A stretch of 64,000 nucleotides of DNA from Affinundibacterium amnicola (GTDB lineage: Bacteria > Pseudomonadota > Gammaproteobacteria > Burkholderiales > Burkholderiaceae_D), in assembly GCF_014284275.1 (NCBI RefSeq), contig NZ_JACOFU010000010.1, positions 84,796-148,795 of the forward strand, given 5' to 3'. This document shows positions 1 through 7,224 of this stretch, piece by piece. A program made the translations under genes and the position numbers. The notes under the pieces were generated by a model. The model was given only the letters and a program-made list of their open reading frames with translations, ran no database searches and was not told the DNA's origin. How positions within the stretch are numbered: the stretch's first letter is position 1; each line of letters starts with the position of its first letter.

Positions 1-653
1 GCTAAAGCAAGGTCACGGCCGCGACCAAACTTCACGATAAAATGCGCCTCGGCCAACTCGTCGGGCAAAGTATGATCAAGGTAGTACAGCCCATCATGCG
101 CACGAGTGAGCAGGATCTTTGGCCACTCACCTTGTATGCCAGAAGATCCCGCTAAAAATAGTCCGTGCTGGGCGAGGTATTCATTAAAATCACCAGCCCT
201 CGATGCGATCTCTGCCATCGTAAAGCCACGGGTGTTGGCATCGACGTTTTGACCACTACGCGCAGCAATCCACTCATGCGCCTCCTTGATCCGGATATTT
301 CCAATAGGATTACCAGCACCTGCACAGAGCAAAGCCCAGTCTGCCGCAGGCCCTGCTGTTTCGCTCCGCGCCAATTGCTTCAACAACTCGGCCCGTCCGT
401 AGCCTTGCGGCAGCAAGTCAACCAAAAAAGCAGGCCAAGCCTCGCCCGGATAACTACGCAAATCAACCGGGATATTCACCGACACTGCGGCAGCGTCTGA
501 TCTCTCCCAATAAGGCAGCGTATATTCAGGCAAGTAGATCAAATAGGTAGACGCAGCCATCCCCAGCACGGGGTCGCCAGTCAAATCAAGCGCAGCCGCA
601 TCGCGCCAAGCGCCATCGATAAACAACTGTAATGTACAGGTCAAGATATTCAT
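1..653 (-). CDS. HipA-like Ser/Thr kinase, N-terminal fragment (runs off the left edge)
   Basis: The reading frame is open on the minus strand from an ATG at 651-653 to the window edge, giving about 217 residues without a stop. The segment DLLPQGYGR, followed by an acidic helix and later SSGIQGEWPKILL, matches the N-terminal subdomain and G-loop/ATP-lysine region of HipA-family kinases. Known members phosphorylate proteins such as GltX and act as persistence or toxin modules. No HipB/Xre antitoxin frame is visible upstream (654-1159); a partner could lie downstream outside the window. No clear Shine-Dalgarno precedes the ATG, so the start is uncertain. The kinase catalytic half is not visible, so activity cannot be judged. 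Confidence 0.65.
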   Translation of the reverse strand, partial: MNILTCTLQLFIDGAWRDAAALDLTGDPVLGMAASTYLIYLPEYTLPYWERSDAAAVSVNIPVDLRSYPGEAWPAFLVDLLPQGYGRAELLKQLARSETAGPAADWALLCAGAGNPIGNIRIKEAHEWIAARSGQNVDANTRGFTMAEIASRAGDFNEYLAQHGLFLAGSSGIQGEWPKILLTRAHDGLYYLDHTLPDELAEAHFIVKFGRGRDLAL

Positions 654-1159
654 ATGCACAGAATACTATCAGCAATATATGCAAATTAACGCATATTTAT
701 GCAATAAAAATGTGTAAATGTAGCAAAAACATAAAAATGATGCGATTTGCCACTGCCTGCAGTTAAGCAATGCCTAGTATTCGAAGATATGACTAGCTTA
801 TGTACTTGGCGCTAAATGGATTCGGACCCAAGGCAATACATTGATTTTCTAAGAACGGTGTACTGGAGCATCAATACGTCATATAAGCAATAGGAAGTAG
901 TCGTTTCGATTTCAAATTTAAAAGCACTATTTCCACTGCTTTTTCTCTACAATCCACCGCTTTACAGCATAGTGAATATCTCCCCTTATTTGCAACCTCA
1001 CCACCATTCATCGCCGTAAAACGCTCATACAAGCCAAGATTCTTACCGTTAATCACAATGGCATTTGTGATCCTATTTAGTGATTCTAAAGTAAGGCTTT
1101 TTTAGATTCAGTGTCACTTTTTTTACTTCAGCGAGTGACATGCTTATAAGGAGCGTTCT
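654..1159. other. Intergenic region between divergent hipA-like and DJ-1/PfpI genes
   Basis: This 506-bp AT-rich stretch must carry the promoters of both flanking genes. The only longer frame (871-1056, minus, GTG start, 61 codons) has no recognisable domain and no ribosome binding site, so I do not call it. An ATAAGGAG ribosome binding site at about 1146-1153 belongs to the downstream gene. Confidence 0.6.
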
Positions 1160-2341
1160 ATGCAAAACGATATCAAATCAGTCAAACATCTTATTCAAAA
1201 AAACCAAGCTCAAAACAAACGCACATCGCTGCAAATTCTCTTCATTATGCTCGGAGCATTTAGTCTATTTTTAAATGTCGTGATAGCCACACAATCCTAT
1301 GCACAAGCATCACATACGATGCCCAAACATACTTCAGGCATACCAACATTTCAAGCGCGCGATGGTCGTACTCGCCCTACTATCGCCGTCATTGCTGAGA
1401 ATCGCTTTACCGAGCTAACCGATTATGTCATTCCATATTCGATACTCAAGCATGCAGACATTGCAGAAGTCTATGCTCTAGGAATGCAGGAGGGAATAAT
1501 ACAAATGTTCCCCACCTTACGCCTGCGAGCACAATTTAGTGCGGCGCAATTTGATAACCTACATCCAGCAGGCGCCGATTATGTGATCGTACCTGCCGTG
1601 CATTACAGCGAAGATCCAGAATTGATATCGTGGATTCAATCTCAAGCAAAAAAAGGTGCAACCATAATTGGAATCTGCGATGGCGTATGGGTACTGGCAA
1701 ATGCCGGATTATTGGAAAACAAACGAGCGGTCGGGCATTGGTATTCGTTTGATGATCTTGCCAAGCAATTTCCTCGTACTCAGTTTATCAAGAACAAGCG
1801 CTATTTAGCGGATGGCAATATTGTGACTAGTACAGGCATCAGCGCATCCATCCCCGTTTCTCTGGCTTTGGTAGACGCCATTGCTGGCGAGGTGAAAACG
1901 AAAGCGCTAGCAAATGAACTAGGAATACCGAAGTGGGATGACGAACACCGTAGCGCTGACTTCACATTGTCGGCGAAACACATATGGACAGCGTCAATCA
2001 ATTGGCTAAGATTTTGGGGCAAAGATAGATTCATGGTACCGATCTCAAACGGCGTCGATGAACTATCACTGGCACTGCTCGCGGACGCTTACTCTCGTAC
2101 CTATCGTTCTACTGTATTTAGCTTCGCAAAAGATTCCATCACCAGCTTACGCGGACTGCAAATTGTGCCTGAACACTCAGAGCCAGCAACAAATTCACCA
2201 CTACTTTTTTTACCACCCAATTTAGCACCTGGTCACAGTTTAGACTGGATTTTGCAGCAAATTGCACTGCGTTATGACGAGAGGTCCGCCAGTTTTGTAG
2301 CGCTACAGATGGAGTACCCCTATCGTCCAGCAAAAGAATAA
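1160..2341 (+). CDS. Secreted or membrane-anchored DJ-1/PfpI family protein
   Basis: 393 residues. A hydrophobic segment at about 24-45 ending in SYAQA resembles a signal peptide or anchor, so the rest should be periplasmic. Residues about 72-240 form a DJ-1/PfpI (class I glutamine-amidotransferase-like) fold: the nucleophile elbow is IIGICDGVW with Cys173, followed by His193 (VGHW) and VTSTGISASI. This is the arrangement of the GATase1 domain of AraC/FtrA-like regulators, but no helix-turn-helix follows. The C-terminal 130 residues are unassigned. A good AAGGAG site lies before the ATG. The substrate is unknown, and the gene stands alone between toxin-like genes. Confidence 0.75.
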   Translation: MQNDIKSVKHLIQKNQAQNKRTSLQILFIMLGAFSLFLNVVIATQSYAQASHTMPKHTSGIPTFQARDGRTRPTIAVIAENRFTELTDYVIPYSILKHADIAEVYALGMQEGIIQMFPTLRLRAQFSAAQFDNLHPAGADYVIVPAVHYSEDPELISWIQSQAKKGATIIGICDGVWVLANAGLLENKRAVGHWYSFDDLAKQFPRTQFIKNKRYLADGNIVTSTGISASIPVSLALVDAIAGEVKTKALANELGIPKWDDEHRSADFTLSAKHIWTASINWLRFWGKDRFMVPISNGVDELSLALLADAYSRTYRSTVFSFAKDSITSLRGLQIVPEHSEPATNSPLLFLPPNLAPGHSLDWILQQIALRYDERSASFVALQMEYPYRPAKE

Positions 2342-2572
2342 AGCGCATCCATATTTTTTCTCAAAAATGATAGCGCTTTATTTGATCGAGAAAATTCGCG
2401 GCACTTCAGTCGAATCAGACAACCGATGAAATTCAAGGCGAACGCCCTTATTCTTACTAGTAAATTACAGGTATGGTTTTATTCGCGTTTATTGCGGTGG
2501 TGCCGGTGATTGCTTTGACGAAGAAAGCACTTTGAAATTCGCGGTCGAAAATTCTCCACCAACACAAGAAAA

Positions 2573-2610
2573 TAGACAAATGAGCCGTAAATCCATAAAA
2601 TACGGCTCAT
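2573..2610 (+). promoter_or_regulatory. fic promoter with operator-like inverted repeat
   Basis: A -35-like TAGACA (2573-2578) and a -10-like TAAAAT (2596-2601) are separated by 17 bp. A perfect inverted repeat, ATGAGCCGTA (2580-2589) and TACGGCTCAT (2601-2610), brackets the -10 box. The half-site TACGGCTCA occurs a third time at about 2635-2643, just after the fic start codon. This layout suggests repressor control, possibly by the winged-helix part of the Fic protein itself (inference). Confidence 0.5.
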
Positions 2611-2629
2611 ATTATGATTGGTATTTTCT

Positions 2630-3811
2630 ATGAATACGGCTCAAAAACCTCGTTATACATGGCAAAACCCAGAATGGCCTCGCTATCATTATGACGTTCA
2701 AGCATTAGCGACCTCGCTGGCACAAGCCCGACACAAGTTGGAACAACTAGAAATTAAACTGCGAGCAATTGGTTTAGTTCAAGGTGATGCCGATGCAATG
2801 GCGAGAGATATTTGGGTGCAAGAAGCGCTAGCAACTGCTGCGATTGAAGGTCAACAACTCGACACCGATCAGGTACGTTCATCTGTCATGCGCAAACTTG
2901 GATTAGCCAACGCAGGCATCAGCGCCAGACATATTGATGGCTTGGTCGAAGTCATGTTTGATGCCAGTCATGATCTCGACACACAACTTCATGCAGAGCA
3001 ACTGTGTCGCTGGCAAGCAGCGTTGTTCCCACACGGCATATCTGGCATGCAGCGGATACAGACTGGGCAATTCCGTAGCTTCGAGGATGCCATGCAAATC
3101 GTCAGCGGCAAAATCGGTAAAGAAATCGTGCACTATCGCGCTCCTGATTCTGCCCATGTGGCGGCACTGATGGACAATTTTTTGGCATGGTTTAATGCCC
3201 CACCTGAACAGACTCATCACATCGACGGCATCCTACGCGCCGCCATCGCTCACCTCTGGTTTGAAACCATACACCCCTTTGAAGATGGCAATGGACGCCT
3301 AGGCCGAGCCATCATAGACCGCGCCTTGGCGCAAGACTCCCACATCCGCAGCCTAGGCATCGCGGGCTTTACCGCGATGTCACGCACACTACTGCATCAA
3401 CGAAAAGCCTATTACGATGCACTGAACGCAGCACAAACGGGCGGTCTGGATATCACGCCATGGGTAGAATGGTTCTTGCAACAATTCATCGCTGCCTGCG
3501 CGGGGAGTGAAGACACCATACAACAAGCTTTACGCAAATCCCAATTTTGGATCAAGCATGCACACAGCAATTTCAATCCACGTCAACGCAAAACACTACA
3601 AAAACTACTAGACGCTGGTGACGGCGGTTTTGCGGGCGGCATGAGCGCCGAAAAACACAGCAAAATCACCGGAGCATCCAAAGCGACCGCCACCCGCGAC
3701 CTCAGTGATTTATTGCGCCAAGGCGCGTTGCTGTCTTATGGTGTTGGTAAGGCGACTAAGTATGCGATTGATGTTGAGGGTTGGCATTTGGATTTGCGTG
3801 GGGTGGGTTGA
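2630..3811 (+). CDS. Fic family protein adenylyltransferase (DUF4172-Fic-wHTH)
   Basis: About 393 residues. The N-terminal part (WQNPEWPRYHYD onward) matches DUF4172. It contains TAAIEG, which fits the inhibitory helix consensus (S/T)xxxE(G/N) of auto-inhibited Fic proteins. The catalytic Fic motif HPFEDGNGRLGR is intact, so AMP transfer from ATP to protein hydroxyls is expected. The C-terminal roughly 80 residues look like a winged helix (SKITGASKATATRDL). I prefer the ATG at 2630 to the one at 2618, because family members begin close to this position; neither has a strong ribosome binding site. With the N-terminal inhibitory helix it would be its own antitoxin, consistent with no small partner gene. 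Confidence 0.85.
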   Translation: MNTAQKPRYTWQNPEWPRYHYDVQALATSLAQARHKLEQLEIKLRAIGLVQGDADAMARDIWVQEALATAAIEGQQLDTDQVRSSVMRKLGLANAGISARHIDGLVEVMFDASHDLDTQLHAEQLCRWQAALFPHGISGMQRIQTGQFRSFEDAMQIVSGKIGKEIVHYRAPDSAHVAALMDNFLAWFNAPPEQTHHIDGILRAAIAHLWFETIHPFEDGNGRLGRAIIDRALAQDSHIRSLGIAGFTAMSRTLLHQRKAYYDALNAAQTGGLDITPWVEWFLQQFIAACAGSEDTIQQALRKSQFWIKHAHSNFNPRQRKTLQKLLDAGDGGFAGGMSAEKHSKITGASKATATRDLSDLLRQGALLSYGVGKATKYAIDVEGWHLDLRGVG

Positions 3812-3970
3812 CTGGGAGCTTCGAAGAAAATACATACAATTTTCGGTCAACAGATATCAACGATCAACTTATTGAGTTATTTATTTTTTATGCTGCAGAA
3901 CCTTATATTACAATGTCAAAAACCAATGAGTTAGCCTACTTGGCTTCAATAAATTTTAGCGATTCTTTCG

Positions 3971-4882
3971 ATGAAGCACTTTGCAAAAAACCACAATTCA
4001 TTATCAGCATCGCAACTAGCAGCTGCGGCGGGAATATTTTCCTCCAAAGTTATTCAAGAGATGGCTAGAACAGGCAAATCAGAAACATTTTCCCGACTAG
4101 CGACTCAATCAGGAATGATTGATTTAATATCGAGATCTACCCCAATTAGTCATTTTTTCGACCAAGTATTTAATGTACTTCAAAGATCCGATTATCGACA
4201 CGAATATTCCTACAAGAACTTAATTGCAAACAAACAATTACTTGGAATTCATTCATTAAAAACCGCTTCAATGCTTAGCGAGTTTCGCATCGGAACGAGC
4301 AAGGCAGATTTGGTAATTTTAAATGGAACATCAACAGTTTATGAGATAAAGTCCGAACGGGACAACTTGCGTAGATTAGAAACTCAAATAAGTGCATATC
4401 GCAAAGTATTTGCGAGAGTAAATGTAATAACTGGCATCAATCACATTGAATCTCTAAATAAAATTCTTCCTGATGATGTTGGGATTTTACTTCTTAATAA
4501 TAGAAGTAATATTAGTGTCGTTCGTAAATCTGCAGAACTGCCAGAACGAACTGATCCAGTGAGTATTTTAGATTCGGTCACAAGAAATGAAGCATTCGCG
4601 ATTTTAAATCACTTGAATATAGCTTTACCAACAGCACCCAATACACAGATCTATAGCGTTTTACGGCGCATCTTTACAAATTGCGATCCCGCCGAAACCC
4701 ACGAAGCGATGGTAGCAGTACTAAAAGAAACGAGAACACTAATACCGCTAACTGATCTGTTAGATCAAATCCCAACTTCACTAAAGGCTGCTATATTGTC
4801 TACTCCAATTAAAAAGCAAGATCATGAACGACTAATTGGTGCGATAAATACACCCAAAAAAGAAGCCCTGCTTTGGACATAA
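3971..4882 (+). CDS. sce7726 family protein (PD-(D/E)XK nuclease-like)
   Basis: 303 residues. The core around residues 78-155 reads HEYSYKN, then TASMLSEFRIGTSKADLVIL, then VYEIKSE. This gives a candidate E78 / D113 / E125-x-K127 metal site of the PD-(D/E)XK type and matches the sce7726 family as I know it. That family is usually encoded next to an sce7725 protein, as here. The C-terminal 150 residues are mainly helical and unassigned. The ATG at 3971 lacks an obvious ribosome binding site, and 3812-3970 holds an overlapping frame, so the N-terminus is uncertain. The stop is 8 bp before the next gene. DNA here is visibly AT-richer than the flanking core genes. Function is unproven; a nuclease or defence role is inference. 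Confidence 0.75.
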   Translation: MKHFAKNHNSLSASQLAAAAGIFSSKVIQEMARTGKSETFSRLATQSGMIDLISRSTPISHFFDQVFNVLQRSDYRHEYSYKNLIANKQLLGIHSLKTASMLSEFRIGTSKADLVILNGTSTVYEIKSERDNLRRLETQISAYRKVFARVNVITGINHIESLNKILPDDVGILLLNNRSNISVVRKSAELPERTDPVSILDSVTRNEAFAILNHLNIALPTAPNTQIYSVLRRIFTNCDPAETHEAMVAVLKETRTLIPLTDLLDQIPTSLKAAILSTPIKKQDHERLIGAINTPKKEALLWT

Positions 4883-4890
4883 GGTGAATT

Positions 4891-5838
4891 ATGTACTATC
4901 CCTACTTCCGTGGAAAACTATACGATTTAATAACCATTCGAGAAAATGCAGAATTGTTGGCAACCAATAACTTTATTCCAATTGTTGAGCCGGTAAAACA
5001 AACGCTTAATGGGCTAACAAAAACTATCGAAGCTATAAACACTGTCCAAGGTGAGATGATTTTGATAGTAAACCCTACCTATGGAGATCATGTCGGCGAC
5101 TGCAAAGCGTTAAACGATCTTTTACTGGATACCTTCAAAAGTAACAGTAATATTCTCGTCGGAATTCTATTGAGCCAAACCACTACCATCACAGACATTC
5201 AATCAATCTGCGACCTCCACAAAAACTCTCGACGAATCGCTTTTATTCATAACGGATTTACGAACACAAGCGATTTAAATACATATATTCATTCAAGGAT
5301 ACAAAATTTTCTTCATATATTTATCGAAAAAAACGGCGGCAAACTGTATCGGGGAAAATTCAAAGATACTACCCGAATATTGGTCAGAGATAGTTTTGAA
5401 AAGCGTGCAAATCGGGCATACGAAGATACTGAGCGATTCTCAGAACTTCACCTTACCTATCAAGACGAGGGTATGGATGGATTTGGGGATTTTCTAATTG
5501 TTAGCGATGAATTTTCAGAATCTGGCGGACCAGCATACGCGGTTGCGATTCACATTACATTTATCGACACCGACGACGACGACGTAATGCATATCCATCA
5601 TTTCAAGTCAGATCGATTTGACACACCAACGGACCCCGCAGGAAAATTTGCGGAAGCACTTGCCAAACTGGATCGAGAAGTGAATTCAGGGATATCAAAA
5701 GTTAAAAAAACAGACGCAATTTTGGAATTTTTAGACTTAAAGTCACGAGGACATTTTCCTGGTCTCGGATACGTAAAAAAACTGTCAATGCAACATCATC
5801 TTGAGACAATTGCAGATTTCTTTTCTACTAAGAGATAA
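4891..5838 (+). CDS. sce7725 family protein
   Basis: 315 residues beginning MYYPYFRGKLYDLITIRE and containing IPIVEPVK and FGDFLIVSDEFSESGGPAY, the signatures of the sce7725 family, which co-occurs with sce7726. The alternating strand and helix segments suggest an alpha/beta barrel-like fold, but I cannot assign a catalytic site with confidence. An acidic tract, DTDDDD, sits near residue 228. A ribosome binding site AAGGTG overlaps the stop of the sce7726 gene, indicating coupled translation. The next gene starts 3 bp after the stop. There is no signal peptide, so it is cytoplasmic. The biochemical role of this family is not established. Confidence 0.75.
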   Translation: MYYPYFRGKLYDLITIRENAELLATNNFIPIVEPVKQTLNGLTKTIEAINTVQGEMILIVNPTYGDHVGDCKALNDLLLDTFKSNSNILVGILLSQTTTITDIQSICDLHKNSRRIAFIHNGFTNTSDLNTYIHSRIQNFLHIFIEKNGGKLYRGKFKDTTRILVRDSFEKRANRAYEDTERFSELHLTYQDEGMDGFGDFLIVSDEFSESGGPAYAVAIHITFIDTDDDDVMHIHHFKSDRFDTPTDPAGKFAEALAKLDREVNSGISKVKKTDAILEFLDLKSRGHFPGLGYVKKLSMQHHLETIADFFSTKR

Positions 5839-5841
5839 TAA

Positions 5842-6861
5842 ATGCTGTGCTGCGCTAATTGCATTGCGGATGAATTCTTTCGTGTCGAATTTTTCGCTGG
5901 ATCTAATATTGTTGGACGCTGCTCCTACTGCAATACGGATAATTCGAAACTCCTCTCTCCAAGAGCACTAAAAACTCATTTTGAATTACTGCTAAGCATA
6001 TATTCACCAGCTGAAAATGGGCTATCCCTTGTTGAGCTATTGCAGACAAACTGGGCACTTTTCCCAGCAGATCGTCTAGTTCGCTCAGTCGTAAAAGACC
6101 TTCTTTCAGAAATTCTAGATGATGGAGAAATTGTAAGGCAAAAATTTGAGCTACCAACGTCGAACAATTCCGACTCTCTTTTAAAATGGAAAACTCTCCA
6201 CAATGAACTCAAACATATCAACCGATTTTTTCCACAAACGAAAATCAACTTTGACCGTTTAGAAGAGTTGTTTGGACATGTTTTGATCAAAGAAGAGAAT
6301 ATACCTAAAATTTGGTATCGCGCTCGTATTCAGCAAGGAAGCGCCCCATACGCTATAAACGAAATGGGTGCACCTCCAAAAACATTAGCATCACATGGGC
6401 GCGCAAACCCAGCTGGTATTCCTTATCTCTATTTAGCCTCAAATGAGCTGACCGCAATTTCTGAAGTCAGACCGCATACTGGTGAAGACGTAAGCGTTGC
6501 GGAATATTCGATCATAAATGGACTAAAGCTAGCGGACTTGCGACACCCTCGTCGTACCGTATCGCCGTTCCAACTTGAGGATGAAGCAGATATTCATAGC
6601 TTACTTATTGACATTGATTTTCTAGAGCAGTTAGGAAATGAACTCACCAGACCAATCATTCCGAAGTCTGCTGCATATGACTATATTCCAAGCCAATATT
6701 TATGTGAATACATAAAACAATGTGGCTATGATGGAGTTATCTATAAAAGTTCAGTTGGAAATGGAATGAATACTGCGCTTTTCAATCCAGAAAAGGCTGA
6801 TTGCCTATCTGTAAAACGAGTTCAAATTTCCAGAGTTTCAGTTGAAATAAATACGCCATAA
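5842..6861 (+). CDS. RES domain protein with N-terminal zinc-ribbon/HEPN-RES-like region
   Basis: 339 residues. The N-terminus has a CxxC pair (C4, C7) and a second CxxC (C27, C30), likely a zinc ribbon. A helical region resembling the HEPN/RES N-terminal domain follows to about residue 150. The RES domain spans about 155-325 with the diagnostic residues Arg160 (WYRAR), Glu208 (AISEVRP) and Ser303/304 (YKSSVGNGMN). Characterised RES toxins such as MbcT degrade NAD+ by phosphorolysis or hydrolysis. There is no Xre-type antitoxin; instead it is the last gene of the sce7726-sce7725 operon, only 3 bp after sce7725. The likely role is the toxic output of that system (inference). Confidence 0.8.
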   Translation: MLCCANCIADEFFRVEFFAGSNIVGRCSYCNTDNSKLLSPRALKTHFELLLSIYSPAENGLSLVELLQTNWALFPADRLVRSVVKDLLSEILDDGEIVRQKFELPTSNNSDSLLKWKTLHNELKHINRFFPQTKINFDRLEELFGHVLIKEENIPKIWYRARIQQGSAPYAINEMGAPPKTLASHGRANPAGIPYLYLASNELTAISEVRPHTGEDVSVAEYSIINGLKLADLRHPRRTVSPFQLEDEADIHSLLIDIDFLEQLGNELTRPIIPKSAAYDYIPSQYLCEYIKQCGYDGVIYKSSVGNGMNTALFNPEKADCLSVKRVQISRVSVEINTP

Positions 6862-7028
6862 TACTTCCACATAGAAATTGTTTTTTACTATCGTTGAGAA
6901 CGATCTCAACATAAAGAATATTTCATCATACTCACCTACCACTCTATCTAAATTAAGTACATTGACGGCTTGTGTTATGCCATGCTCGGTGACGACAAAT
7001 GGTAAAGATTCGGAAATTTTAGATTTTT

Positions 7029-7061
7029 AAGGTGTTCACAACTTGTGACCACCTTGTTTTT
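7029..7061 (+). terminator. Probable terminator of the sce7726-sce7725-RES operon
   Basis: AAGGTGTTCACAA and TTGTGACCACCTT form a near-perfect inverted repeat with one mismatch, followed by GTTTTTG. It lies 168 bp past the RES stop. Confidence 0.45.
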
Positions 7062-7109
7062 GCGCATCTAGCTAAAACATAAAATAGACATCTTGCTTTG
7101 TCAACGAAA

Positions 7110-7157
7110 GCCGCTGGATTCCCGCCAAAGGCACGCGGGAATGACGTAGTTTGCGGC
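7110..7157. repeat. REP-like palindrome (GGATTCCCGCC / GCGGGAATGAC)
   Basis: The arms ATTCCCGC (7118-7125) and GCGGGAAT (7135-7142) flank a short loop, with outer CCGC and GCGG also able to pair. This sequence type is dispersed in many proteobacterial genomes between convergent genes. It is the only copy I see in this window. It marks the junction between the accessory block and the core region. Confidence 0.5.
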
Positions 7158-7165
7158 TACTTATG

Positions 7166-7204
7166 AAAACCTCAAGGACTTTAATCTCCCACGCATCCTT
7201 GAGG
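7166..7204 (-). terminator. Terminator of the alpha-2-macroglobulin gene
   Basis: CCTCAAGGA (7170-7178) pairs with TCCTTGAGG (7196-7204). Read on the minus strand the stem is followed by TTTTC, 21 bp beyond the stop codon of the large gene. Confidence 0.5.
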
Positions 7205-7224
7205 TATTCCCGTCAAAAAGATAA

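Noticed and set aside
871..1056. 61-codon minus-strand frame with GTG start
   Set aside because: No ribosome binding site or domain, and it lies in the divergent promoter region of hipA-like and DJ-1 genes.
3781..4068. 95-codon frame overlapping the ends of fic and sce7726
   Set aside because: It overlaps both neighbours in another frame, has no ribosome binding site, and shows no family similarity; it is most likely a shadow.
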